Assembly: GCA_902797675.1 (NCBI GenBank)
Contig: CADBTR010000008.1
Location: 1-34,391 of the forward strand
Length of the DNA: 34,391 nucleotides
Source: an uncultured Lachnospiraceae bacterium
Lineage (GTDB): Bacteria; Bacillota; Clostridia; Lachnospirales; Lachnospiraceae
Direction of reading: 5' to 3'
The position numbers and the translations under genes were made by a program. A model generated the notes under the pieces. It had not been told where the DNA came from and made no database searches. It was given only the letters and a program-made list of their open reading frames with translations. Shown here one piece after another: positions 23,115-33,157 of the stretch (position 1 is the first letter of the stretch; every line of letters begins with the position of its first letter).

Positions 23115-25598
23115 TTACTCCCTTTTGTCATCTGTCTCCAATAATTCCCTCACAAGTCTGACGCAGTCCGCCGCATCTTTGGAAAAGCCATCCGCGCCGA
23201 TTTCTTTCGCGAAGCTGTCCGTAACAGCAGCTCCGCCGATAATGATTTTTCCGGTATATCCTTTCTTTTTCGCTTCAAGAATGACGGTTTTCATATTCAT
23301 CATCGTGGTTGTCATCAAAGCCGACAATGCCACCACAGCTGCATTTTTCTCCTTTGCCGTATCGATGATCACCTCTGCCGGTACATCTTTTCCAAGATCA
23401 ATGACCTCATATCCGTAATTCCGCAGCATCAATGCCACAAGATTCTTACCGATGTCATGGACATCCCCCTCTACGGTGGCGATCACGATCACTGCCGCAT
23501 CGCCTTTTTTCTGATCGGACGCAAGCATAGGCTCCAGATATCCGATGGCGGTCTCCATCGCATTGGCGGAGGCGATAAGCTGAGGCAGAAAATATGTTTT
23601 CTGATCAAAGTACACGCCAACCTGATTGATGGCAGGAATCAGATATTGATTGATGATATCCGAAGGAGCGACGCCTTTATTCACCTCTTCTTTTGCCCGA
23701 TCCACAATATTGTCTTTATCTCCGTCCAATACTGCCTGATAAACAGGATTTTTTGCGAGTTCACCATTTTCTTCCCCTGCATCCCGCTTCTCTTTTTTTT
23801 GAGCAGCCGGTGCCGTCAGATTAGCTTTCTGAAGAGCTTCTGCCTCCCGCTCCTTCTTTTCACCATAATATTTCATCCGCCTGATATAAGCAAGATCACT
23901 GCCCTCCCGGTTCATTAACATCTGGGAAGCAGCAGCCGTATTCATCAAAAGATCCTGAGACGGGTTGGCAATTGCAAGGGTCATCCCCTTAGCGATTCCC
24001 ATGACAAGAAAAGCGGTATTTACAAAACTTCTCTCCGGAAGACCGAATGAAATATTCGACAATCCGCAGACTGTGGCGAGATCGCGCTCCTGACAGAATG
24101 AAAAGGTATCCATGCAATGCATCGCAGCTTCCGGATCCGCTCCCACTGTAGCAACCAGCGCATCCACCACCACATCTTCCAAAGCTAATCCTGCCTTTTT
24201 GATGCTCACCAGAGCCTGCTCAATAATCTCATGTTTTTTCATGATCGTTTCCGGAATCCCGTCATCGGATATGGCGAGAAAAATAAACATGGCTCCGTAT
24301 TTTTTTGCCGTTTTTAATAATCGCTCAAATTTTGCCGTTTCAAAGGAAATCGAATTGATCAAAGCTCTGCCAGGATAAATCCGAAGCGCCGCCTCAATTA
24401 CCTCCGGATAACTGGAATCAATGCAAAGAGGAAGATCTGACACCTGCGTCACTTCATTTATCACCTTTAATACCATCTCTTTTTCATCAATCCCGTTTGT
24501 GCCGCAATTGATGTCCAGGATTGCAGCACCGGCTTTTTCCTGATCTCTTGCCATTTTTCTCACAATATCAAGTTTTCCCTGACGCAATTCTTCCTGAAGT
24601 GCCTTCTTTCCCGTAGGATTGATACGCTCTCCGATCACCTGAAAATTCTTTCCCGGAAGGATCTCCGCAACAGACCGCTCCGAAGTCAGCACTCTTCTTT
24701 TATGCTGCAGAATCGGAAGAGGTGTTTCCTCCAACAGGCGCCTTTTTAACGCCCTGATATGCTCCGGCGTCGTGCCGCAGCAGCCGCCGATAATCCTTAC
24801 ACCCTCATGAACTAATGCCATACAGTCATCGGCAAATTCCTCCGGCGTCATTTTATAGACGGTCACTCCGTTTTCCAGTTCCGGCAATCCCGCATTCGGC
24901 TTTGCAATAACCGGCACATTGGAATATTCATACATGGTTTTTACCAGTTCTGCCATCTGTTTCGGTCCGGTGGAACAATTTAATCCGATGGCATCCGCGC
25001 CGAGCCCCTGCAATACTGCCGGAACACAGGCTGCCGGCGTTCCAAAGAGCGTACGCCCGTCACTCTCAAAAGTTAATGTCGCCATTACCGGCAGATCACA
25101 GACTTCCCGGACAGCGAGAACGGCCGCTCTTGTCTCCTGCAGACTCATCATCGTCTCGATCACGATCAGATCGGCTCCTGCTTTCGCAATTACCCTTGCC
25201 TGTTCTTTATAGACATCCACAAGTTCTTCAAATTGCAGATCTCCGATGGGATAAAGCTGCTTTCCGGTCATGGTCATATCACCGGCAACATATGCCTTTC
25301 CACCTGCCGCCTTCTTAGAAAGCGCCACCAGTTCCCGATTCATCTCATCCAGCTTATCTTCCAAATGATATTCCGCCAATTTGATCCTGTTTGCCGTAAA
25401 TGTAGGAGCATAAAGAATCCGGGTGCCTGCTTCCACAAATGCTTTCTGCAATGTAAGCAATGCTTCCGGATGTTCCAAAATCCACGCTTCCGGACAGACG
25501 CCCACCGGCATCCCTGCTTTTTGCAGATTCGTACCGGTCGCTCCGTCAAGAATCACAAATCCTTCTTCTGCCAATTTTAAAAATTCCTGCTTAGTCAT
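23115..25598 (-). CDS. metH: Cobalamin-dependent methionine synthase without reactivation domain
   Basis: An 827-residue MetH with three of the four usual modules. Residues 1-290: homocysteine domain, zinc ligands C208 (GLNCSTGP) and C273/C274 (GGCCGTTPEH). Residues 315-575: methyltetrahydrofolate domain (VIGERINPTGKKAL). Residues 615-827: cap plus cobalamin domain with DVHDIG, H714 being the cobalt ligand. The AdoMet-binding reactivation domain of long MetH (about 1230 residues in E. coli) is absent and the protein ends cleanly. It transfers the methyl group of methyl-THF to homocysteine. The next gene upstream, 12 nt away, encodes a RACo-type corrinoid activator that may replace the missing domain. 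Confidence 0.95.
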   Translation of the reverse strand: MTKQEFLKLAEEGFVILDGATGTNLQKAGMPVGVCPEAWILEHPEALLTLQKAFVEAGTRILYAPTFTANRIKLAEYHLEDKLDEMNRELVALSKKAAGGKAYVAGDMTMTGKQLYPIGDLQFEELVDVYKEQARVIAKAGADLIVIETMMSLQETRAAVLAVREVCDLPVMATLTFESDGRTLFGTPAACVPAVLQGLGADAIGLNCSTGPKQMAELVKTMYEYSNVPVIAKPNAGLPELENGVTVYKMTPEEFADDCMALVHEGVRIIGGCCGTTPEHIRALKRRLLEETPLPILQHKRRVLTSERSVAEILPGKNFQVIGERINPTGKKALQEELRQGKLDIVRKMARDQEKAGAAILDINCGTNGIDEKEMVLKVINEVTQVSDLPLCIDSSYPEVIEAALRIYPGRALINSISFETAKFERLLKTAKKYGAMFIFLAISDDGIPETIMKKHEIIEQALVSIKKAGLALEDVVVDALVATVGADPEAAMHCMDTFSFCQERDLATVCGLSNISFGLPERSFVNTAFLVMGIAKGMTLAIANPSQDLLMNTAAASQMLMNREGSDLAYIRRMKYYGEKKEREAEALQKANLTAPAAQKKEKRDAGEENGELAKNPVYQAVLDGDKDNIVDRAKEEVNKGVAPSDIINQYLIPAINQVGVYFDQKTYFLPQLIASANAMETAIGYLEPMLASDQKKGDAAVIVIATVEGDVHDIGKNLVALMLRNYGYEVIDLGKDVPAEVIIDTAKEKNAAVVALSALMTTTMMNMKTVILEAKKKGYTGKIIIGGAAVTDSFAKEIGADGFSKDAADCVRLVRELLETDDKRE

Positions 25599-25610
25599 GA
25601 CGATTCCTTT

Positions 25611-27116
25611 CTAAAAATCCATATATTTTATAAACAATTCCTGAAATTCCGGTTCATTTGCAAGTTCAATGATCTCTCCTCTTTTGGCAATATTTCTCAT
25701 ATCCTCCATTGATTTCCCCTCAGTCAACGCCATCACCGCTCCCGACAAAGAGGCATTTCCCAGAGGAATAGCTGCTGCTGCAAGTTTCCTTGATAAGATT
25801 CCCGTATCTGCCGCTGTCCGGGGATCCAGATACGTTCCAAACCCTCCGGCAAGATATAACGTATCGATCTCATCCTCCGTAAGTCCGGCGCGATGAAGCA
25901 ATATTTCAAGTCCGGCGCGAATTGCCGCCTTCGCCAGTTGAAATTCCCGAATATCTGCCTGTGATACGGCGATGGAATGATTGTTTGAAATAACCGCCCG
26001 GAATAAACCTTCATATTTCCTTTGCAACATTCCCCTCCGGTCAATGATTCCCGTCTTTAACATCACGCTTAACAGATCAATGATTCCTGTTCCGCAAAAT
26101 CCCACTGCTGTTTCCCCGCCGATGGTTTCATAGAGGATATTTCCCCCGTTTTCTCTGACATGACAGATCGCTCCCTTTACGCTTCCCGTTCCGCAGGAAA
26201 GATTTCCTCCCTCCAGCGCAGGTCCTGCCGCAACAGAAGTACAGATAAGCCTGTCATTCTGAATCAATGCCATCTCTCCGTTTGTCCCGAGATCAAGAAA
26301 GATACATTTCTTCCCGAAAGCCTCTCGCCCGATAGTATACATACCCGACACAATATCAGCCCCCACATAGGCACCGATCCCCGGCAGGATCTGTACGCCT
26401 GTATGGCGAAAAAGGGAAGAAAAACCAAAAAATTCCTCTCCCCTCATCGTTATGCCCCCCAGCGTTTCCGGTTGAAAAGGGTACGCAGCAAGCCCCTGCG
26501 GGGATAATCCCATCAGAAAATGAAGCATGGTCGTATTTCCAGCAAAAACAAATTGTCTGACATCCCCCGGCTTCCTCTCCGTTATCTCTAAAAGTTTAAG
26601 AGTAAGCCTGTTTAATTCCTCCTCTAAGATATCGGCAAGAATCTTACTTTTTCCCGCGCCTGCCTCCTGAATTCTCGACATCACATCCGCGCCATAGCTT
26701 CTTTGGGGATTTATTCCGGTCACCACATTCAGGATCTTCCCGCTTTCTAAATCTACCAAAGCTGCGGCAATGGTGGTTGTTCCGACATCAATTGCGATTC
26801 CGAAAGCATGTCCCGGGTTCTCCCTTGCGTTTTCCTGTATCTTAGCAGCTGCCGCGAAAAAATCATCCTCCGCCAAACCGGTTTCAATCCTTACCGGTTC
26901 TTTGGGAACCGCTTTACAGGCAAGGCGGATTCCTTCCGCTAACTCCTCTTTAGAAAAAATTTTTTCATCTTCTTTGCATACCGGCAATGTTCCTGCCAAA
27001 AGCCTGATCTTGCATTTTCCGCAAATCCCGTGGCCGCCACAATCCGCTGTCACCGGAAATTGCCTTTTTCTCAAATATTCCAAAATATTGACTCCCGAAG
27101 GACATACGACTTGCAT
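25611..27116 (-). CDS. RACo-type ASKHA corrinoid activation protein with [2Fe-2S] domain
   Basis: A 501-residue member of the RACo/RamA-like family (DUF4445). The N-terminal ferredoxin-like domain has the [2Fe-2S] ligands C26, C32, C35 (CGGHGICGKC) and C67 (RLACKA). The ASKHA ATPase core shows GIAIDVGTTTIAAALVD, IFLDLGTNGEMALI, SCGTGSVKGAI and LYLAGGFGTYLDP. Family knowledge: these proteins use ATP to drive one-electron reduction of inactive Co(II) corrinoid to Co(I) in partner methyltransferases. The neighbour metH lacks its own reactivation domain, so MetH is the likely client (inference). It starts 23 nt after the fabF stop, with a GGGGAAG-type site. Confidence 0.93.
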   Translation of the reverse strand: MQVVCPSGVNILEYLRKRQFPVTADCGGHGICGKCKIRLLAGTLPVCKEDEKIFSKEELAEGIRLACKAVPKEPVRIETGLAEDDFFAAAAKIQENARENPGHAFGIAIDVGTTTIAAALVDLESGKILNVVTGINPQRSYGADVMSRIQEAGAGKSKILADILEEELNRLTLKLLEITERKPGDVRQFVFAGNTTMLHFLMGLSPQGLAAYPFQPETLGGITMRGEEFFGFSSLFRHTGVQILPGIGAYVGADIVSGMYTIGREAFGKKCIFLDLGTNGEMALIQNDRLICTSVAAGPALEGGNLSCGTGSVKGAICHVRENGGNILYETIGGETAVGFCGTGIIDLLSVMLKTGIIDRRGMLQRKYEGLFRAVISNNHSIAVSQADIREFQLAKAAIRAGLEILLHRAGLTEDEIDTLYLAGGFGTYLDPRTAADTGILSRKLAAAAIPLGNASLSGAVMALTEGKSMEDMRNIAKRGEIIELANEPEFQELFIKYMDF

Positions 27117-27139
27117 CTTCTTCCCCGCCTTTTTCTTTT

Positions 27140-28372
27140 TTACTCAAATTTCTTTACCACAATACTGGCGTTATGCCCCCCGAATCCCATGGAATTACTT
27201 AATGCCGCCGTTACATCGGCAGTCACGGCCTTTCCTTTGGTATAATCCAGATCACATTCCGGATCATCTGTCTTAAGACCTACCGTAGGATGAATGTAGC
27301 TGTGATTAATGGTTTCGATACAAGTGATCAATTCCACAGGTCCCCCGGCTCCAAAAAGATGACCGATCATGGATTTCGTAGAATTGATCTTAACATGATA
27401 CGCATGATCCCCGAATGCCTTTTTGATGGCTCTTGTCTCATACAGATCATTCAATACGGTTCCGGTTCCATGCGCATTGATATATTGTATATCCTCTGGC
27501 TGCATTTGTGCTTCTTTTAAGGCAAATTCCATCGCCTTCGCCGCAGCACTTCCGTCAGCAAGCGGCGTAGTTACATGGCTTGCGTCACTTGTGGCGCCGT
27601 ATCCTGCGATTTCTCCATAAATCCGTGCCCCTCTCTGCTTTGCATGCTCCAGACTTTCCAAAATCAAAATCCCTGCTCCTTCTCCCGTCACGAATCCGTG
27701 ACGTTCCTTATCAAAAGGAATTGAGGCACGCATCGGATCGGTGGCTTCCGTCAATGCGGTCAAGCCCTGAAAAGCCGCGATTCCCAGGGGGCTTATGGAA
27801 CTGTCTACTCCGCCTGCCACCATCACATCCATCGTACCATACCTGATGGCATAAAACGCCTCTCCGATGGCATTGGTCCCCGTTGCGCAGGCCGTCACCA
27901 CATCGATGGTCTTCCCCCTGATCCCGAATTGAATGGAAATATTTGCCGCTGCCATATTTCCCAAAACAAGAGGAGCTGTGATCGGGCTGATCCTTGACGG
28001 ACCTTTCTCTAACATCTTGATATGTTCCCGCTCAATCCCCTCAAGGCTTCCTACTCCGGAACCCACACTGATTCCTATGCGATAAGGATCTTCCCGATCC
28101 AGCTCAAGTTTTGCATCCTCAATCGCCTCCTTAGCCGCTGCAACGGCAAATTGCGAAAAACGATCCATGCGTTTTGCAGACTTTGGATCCATATATGCCT
28201 TCGGATCAAAATCCACTACATCCGCGCATAATTTTACTTTATAGGCATCCGTATCGAATTGATGGATCGGTCGGATCCCTACTCTTTCCTCCCTGATTCC
28301 CTGCCAAAAATCGTTTACTGAATTTCCAATGGGTGTAATCGCCCCCATTCCGGTCACTACCACTCTGTTCAT
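27140..28372 (-). CDS. fabF: 3-oxoacyl-ACP synthase II (FabF)
   Basis: A 410-residue KAS II that extends acyl-ACP with malonyl-ACP in fatty acid synthesis. The catalytic triad is complete: C162 (VVTACATGTN), H301 (NAHGTGT) and H338 (KSMIGHLFGAGG), and the C-terminus GFGGHNASIVV is typical. I chose the ATG at 28372 (MNRVVVTGMG, with GAGAGGA upstream), which gives standard length. The upstream ATG at 28417 overlaps the PAP2 stop but has no ribosome site and adds 15 non-conserved residues. Unusually, no other fab gene is nearby; it sits between a PAP2 phosphatase and a corrinoid activator. Confidence 0.95.
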   Translation of the reverse strand: MNRVVVTGMGAITPIGNSVNDFWQGIREERVGIRPIHQFDTDAYKVKLCADVVDFDPKAYMDPKSAKRMDRFSQFAVAAAKEAIEDAKLELDREDPYRIGISVGSGVGSLEGIEREHIKMLEKGPSRISPITAPLVLGNMAAANISIQFGIRGKTIDVVTACATGTNAIGEAFYAIRYGTMDVMVAGGVDSSISPLGIAAFQGLTALTEATDPMRASIPFDKERHGFVTGEGAGILILESLEHAKQRGARIYGEIAGYGATSDASHVTTPLADGSAAAKAMEFALKEAQMQPEDIQYINAHGTGTVLNDLYETRAIKKAFGDHAYHVKINSTKSMIGHLFGAGGPVELITCIETINHSYIHPTVGLKTDDPECDLDYTKGKAVTADVTAALSNSMGFGGHNASIVVKKFE

Positions 28373-28413
28373 CTGTCTTGTCCTCTCTTTATTGTCTTTC
28401 CAATATCCTGTCG

Positions 28414-28980
28414 TCATTCAGTTTTTTCAATTTTTGCTTTTTCTTCTGCTCCCGTTTTTTTCTTCCAGATACCGGTGACGATAAATGCCACTGCGGTACC
28501 GATGATTCCGCCGGCCAAAACATCGGTAGGATAATGCACACCCAGATATAATCTGGATAATCCGATCAAAAACGCTAAGACTACGGCTCCTCTCCCGTAA
28601 CGGTTCGGAAAAAGCAGGCAAAGTGCCACTGCTGTTCCGAACGCCGCTGCCGTATGTCCCGACGGAAATGAAAAATCCCCGGGTTCTTTTGTGATCAGAA
28701 CCAATCCCTCCACCACTTTGTAAGGGCGGATCCGATGTACCAGATTTTTTAATATCAGATTATTTAACACAAATGTGATTGCAAGGGAACAGGATACCCC
28801 GATTCCCTTAAGTCTTGTATTTTTACAGCATAATAAGATCAGGCACAATCCGATCCAGAAAGCGCCTCCGCACCCTCCGATAGTCGTGATGATATTCATG
28901 ATCACCGTCAGCCAGTCCTGCCTGATATGTTCCTGAATCCACAGCAGAATCTGCCCGTCTGTCTGTAATAATGTATCCAT
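28414..28980 (-). CDS. PAP2-family membrane phosphatase
   Basis: A 188-residue integral membrane phosphatase with five or six membrane spans. All three PAP2 motifs are seen: K78-x6-R85-P86 (KNLVHRIRP), PSGH at 106-109 (FSFPSGHTAA), and S142-R143-x5-H149-x3-D153 (SRLYLGVHYPTD). H109 and H149 should be catalytic. Possible substrates are undecaprenyl pyrophosphate (BcrC-like), phosphatidate or phosphatidylglycerol phosphate; sequence alone does not decide. It starts 3 nt after the GH127 stop. Being next to fabF hints at a lipid role, but that is weak evidence. Confidence 0.93.
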   Translation of the reverse strand: MDTLLQTDGQILLWIQEHIRQDWLTVIMNIITTIGGCGGAFWIGLCLILLCCKNTRLKGIGVSCSLAITFVLNNLILKNLVHRIRPYKVVEGLVLITKEPGDFSFPSGHTAAAFGTAVALCLLFPNRYGRGAVVLAFLIGLSRLYLGVHYPTDVLAGGIIGTAVAFIVTGIWKKKTGAEEKAKIEKTE

Positions 28981-28983
28981 AAT

Positions 28984-31041
28984 TTATGTCCTCATCCAGA
29001 CGCTCATCTCGCCCTCACCCCGGTTATTCCATGTATAATACGGAACCAGTGTGATCATCGTCTCCTGTATTTTGGGCATACGATATTCGACGTAGAGTTC
29101 TTCTTCCTGCCGTTTCACTGTAAATCCCGGCACTTTCAATGTCTTTACCTGTTGGTCTGCAATCATCAGATCGTCGATTTTTATAACATCCGGATTTTTT
29201 GCGATCTGTTCTGCCGCCACTTTTAATAAATGCAGATTCTTTCCGTTATCCGCTTCCTCCGCACAGTATGTGACCGGTCCCCGCATAAAGGCTGCCTTGC
29301 CGATATCTTCCCGCACCCTGTCATTTGCCGCAAGCATACGCACTTTCATCGGAAAATCAAAGGTAATGACTTCCTCCGGTTGAAATACTCCTGTAAGATA
29401 GAGATATCCATTCTCCGTCTTCGATTTCTTTTCCTCCGAATAACGGATATCCGGATCTTTGCACCAGCCCGGAAGTCGAAATGCCAAAGTAGTCTCTACC
29501 GGTTTTTCCGATTTTATGGTGAGTTTTGCCCTTCCTTCCCATGGCATCTGCGATTCCATGGAAATTTTTAAACAACCGCCTTCACACTCCGTCTCCACTT
29601 CGCTTCCTGCATACATATGCACGAAAAGCGTATCCTGATTCTTTGTATACAGGTAGGAGCCAAGAGAGGTCACGGTTCTCGCGATATTCGGCGGACAGCA
29701 GGCGCAACCGAACCATTTTTGCCGCACCGGTTTTACATGAAATTTCCGCTCGTCTTTCTTGCAGGCTTCCGGAACTACTTCCAGCGGATTTACATAAAAG
29801 AAACTCTTGCCATCCATAGCCATACCGCTTAAGACCGTATTATATAAAGCCAGTTCCATCACATCCGCATATTTGCGGTCCGGGGAAATCTCCAGCATTC
29901 TCCTTGCAAAGAATACAAGTCCGATGGCAGCGCAAGTCTCGGAATAAGCCGTATCATTCGGAAGATCATATCCGAACGAAAAAGATTCTCCCATATGCGT
30001 TCCTCCGATTCCACCGGTTATGTAAAGTTTCTCTCCTGTAATATTATCCCAGAGCCTCACACAGGCCTGATACAACTCCTCGTCTTTTGTCAGTCTTGCC
30101 ACATCTGCCATTCCGGAATAAAGGTAGGTGGCGCGCACCGCATGACCCACTGCCTCTTTTTGCATTTTCACCGGCTCATGAGCCTGATAATAGGCGTAAC
30201 GCATGGGATTTTTATCCTGCCTGTAGGCTTCTCCGTCAAGTTTTGCCCGTTTTTTGGCCTCGATATCAAAGAAATAAGGTTGTTTTCCACGTTCTGTCAC
30301 AAAATAGCGGCTTAATTGCAGGTATTTTTCTTCTCCCGTCACTTCATAAAGCCGTACCAGAGCCATCTCTGCGATCTCATGTCCCGGATAGCCGTGAAGT
30401 TTTCCTTCCTCCGGACCGAACTGTTCATATACATAGTCCGCAAACCGGATTGCCGCTTTTAAAAGTTTGTCCTTGCCGGTTGCCTCATAATACGCAACCG
30501 CTCCCTCGGTCAGATGACCGAAGCAATATAATTCATGATGATCTTTCACATGTGTAAAAGCCCGATCCATCCCGTTTATGATATAATAGGTATCCAGATA
30601 TCCGTTTTCCAACTGTGCCGCACATACCAGATCAATCGCCTCATCCGCTTCCCGTTCCAGTTCTGTATCCGGATGCTGTACCAGCGAATAGGCTACCGCT
30701 TCAATCCATTTGGAAAAATCACTGTCCTGAAACACAAAGCCGTAAAATTTATCCGGTTCCGGATGTTTCGGATCCTCCGGCAATGCCTCAAATCCCCGAA
30801 AAGTATACTTCGGCGGTACATATTCCTTTCCCTTTTGCCTCTCCTGCATGACCAGTTTTCCCGCAGCCCTGAAATTATGCATGCAATAGCTCGGACTTGC
30901 CCCCTCGACCTTATCATTTAATGCATTCCATTGATAAGAAATCACTTCTTTTCTTACCAGTTCCTGCTCTCTGTGCCAGAATTCATCATTAATTTTTACT
31001 TCTTGCAGCGGAAGCGGTCTGCTTTGTTTGTTTTGATCCAT
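28984..31041 (-). CDS. GH127-family glycoside hydrolase (beta-L-arabinofuranosidase type)
   Basis: A 685-residue cytoplasmic (no signal peptide) glycosidase of family GH127. Compared with the known Bifidobacterium enzyme HypBA1, the zinc/nucleophile set is in register: E352, E368 and C370 (in DTAYSETCA), and C448 and C449 (in GCACCPPN). The family uses a zinc-bound cysteine as nucleophile. The likely substrate is beta-L-arabinofuranoside from plant hydroxyproline-rich glycoproteins or related oligosaccharides taken up by the cell; other linkages occur in the family. I chose the ATG at 31041 with GGGAGG upstream, 16 codons inside the longer open frame. No transporter or arabinose gene is adjacent. 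Confidence 0.92.
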   Translation of the reverse strand: MDQNKQSRPLPLQEVKINDEFWHREQELVRKEVISYQWNALNDKVEGASPSYCMHNFRAAGKLVMQERQKGKEYVPPKYTFRGFEALPEDPKHPEPDKFYGFVFQDSDFSKWIEAVAYSLVQHPDTELEREADEAIDLVCAAQLENGYLDTYYIINGMDRAFTHVKDHHELYCFGHLTEGAVAYYEATGKDKLLKAAIRFADYVYEQFGPEEGKLHGYPGHEIAEMALVRLYEVTGEEKYLQLSRYFVTERGKQPYFFDIEAKKRAKLDGEAYRQDKNPMRYAYYQAHEPVKMQKEAVGHAVRATYLYSGMADVARLTKDEELYQACVRLWDNITGEKLYITGGIGGTHMGESFSFGYDLPNDTAYSETCAAIGLVFFARRMLEISPDRKYADVMELALYNTVLSGMAMDGKSFFYVNPLEVVPEACKKDERKFHVKPVRQKWFGCACCPPNIARTVTSLGSYLYTKNQDTLFVHMYAGSEVETECEGGCLKISMESQMPWEGRAKLTIKSEKPVETTLAFRLPGWCKDPDIRYSEEKKSKTENGYLYLTGVFQPEEVITFDFPMKVRMLAANDRVREDIGKAAFMRGPVTYCAEEADNGKNLHLLKVAAEQIAKNPDVIKIDDLMIADQQVKTLKVPGFTVKRQEEELYVEYRMPKIQETMITLVPYYTWNNRGEGEMSVWMRT

Positions 31042-31072
31042 TCTATTCCCTCCCGACAAATTTCTGTAATTC

Positions 31073-31101
31073 AAAAAGGTATCCGGCAAACACCGGATAC
31101 C
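31073..31101 (-). terminator. guaB intrinsic terminator
   Basis: GGTATCCGG and CCGGATACC form a 9-bp stem with a 6-nt loop, followed on the minus strand by TTTTT. It begins 6 nt after the guaB stop. Only 31 nt separate its end from the GH127 start codon. Confidence 0.88.
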
Positions 31102-31107
31102 CTGATT

Positions 31108-32630
<1,523 letters not shown>

Positions 32631-32645
32631 GTATTTCTGAAAATT
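32631..32645. promoter_or_regulatory. Candidate CodY box at the guaB promoter
   Basis: On the minus strand AATTTTCAGAAATAC matches the consensus AATTTTCNGAAAATT with three mismatches, all at one end. It directly abuts the -35 element. CodY is activated by GTP, so control of guaB would close a feedback loop; this is inference. Confidence 0.4.
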
Positions 32646-33157
32646 TATTTCACCTTTCCCGGTGCCGCCATTTTCATTCCATTTAACATTTTTTCATCGA
32701 ATTCCATATACAGCTTCGCATTCGATGCCCCGTAACCGAAAGCCAGAAGATAGACAGGCTCTCCCGTTCCGGCTGTATAGTCAAAAGCCGTCATCTTTTC
32801 ATTCCGATGGTAACCTGCGGCGTACGTACTGTCGTAAGGCGCGATCACTTCGCACTTTGATACATCGATGGTATGAAGATTTTTCCTTTTATTCTTTCCG
32901 TAAATGGCGTCAATGGTCAATTCATTTTTCACCAGAACAAATTCATATTCCACATATGTCACAGAGAAAACATAATAAACCAGCCATGCCATTAAAAATA
33001 AAATAATCAGCCCGTAAACAGCCGCCCCCAATACGCCAAACAATACAAATCCCAAATAGGTGACAAGTACCGCTGCCAATATCACAGCGGTCCGGATCAG
33101 ATATATTTTAAGATCTGCGGCTTTTGTCACCATTTTTTCTACATATCCGTTTTCCAT
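32645..33157 (-). CDS. Small membrane protein with a soluble C-terminal domain, unknown
   Basis: A 170-residue protein, possibly of the DUF6106 type seen in Lachnospiraceae, though I am not certain. Two adjacent hydrophobic spans (about residues 19-40 and 43-66, LKIYLIRTAVILAAVLVTYL and beyond) form a hairpin in the membrane. The soluble part follows, with YVEYEFVLVKNELTIDAIYG and a beta-rich pattern like bacterial PH domains. No enzyme motif is visible. Its ATG overlaps the stop of the Mrp gene (TAATG), so the two are translationally coupled. Function unknown. Confidence 0.85.
   Translation of the reverse strand: MENGYVEKMVTKAADLKIYLIRTAVILAAVLVTYLGFVLFGVLGAAVYGLIILFLMAWLVYYVFSVTYVEYEFVLVKNELTIDAIYGKNKRKNLHTIDVSKCEVIAPYDSTYAAGYHRNEKMTAFDYTAGTGEPVYLLAFGYGASNAKLYMEFDEKMLNGMKMAAPGKVK

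Noticed and set aside
25598..27116. The activator and MetH as one broken full-length MetH
   Set aside because: The upstream gene is a complete ferredoxin/ASKHA protein unrelated to the AdoMet domain, and MetH has a clean stop after its cobalamin domain; there is no sign of a frameshift.
28373..28417. Longer fabF start at 28417 overlapping the PAP2 stop (ATGA)
   Set aside because: No ribosome site precedes it and the 15 extra residues are not part of FabF; the ATG at 28372 has a GAGAGGA site and gives the standard length.
31058..31072. CodY-like box (GAATTACAGAAATTT on minus) before GH127
   Set aside because: Four mismatches to the consensus is close to what chance would give in the intergenic DNA here, and there is no promoter next to it.
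31042..31107. Riboswitch (cobalamin or SAM type) for the operon that contains metH
   Set aside because: The leader of the operon's first gene is far too short, and the gaps before fabF, the activator and metH are below 45 nt. No B12-box or SAM-box sequence is present.
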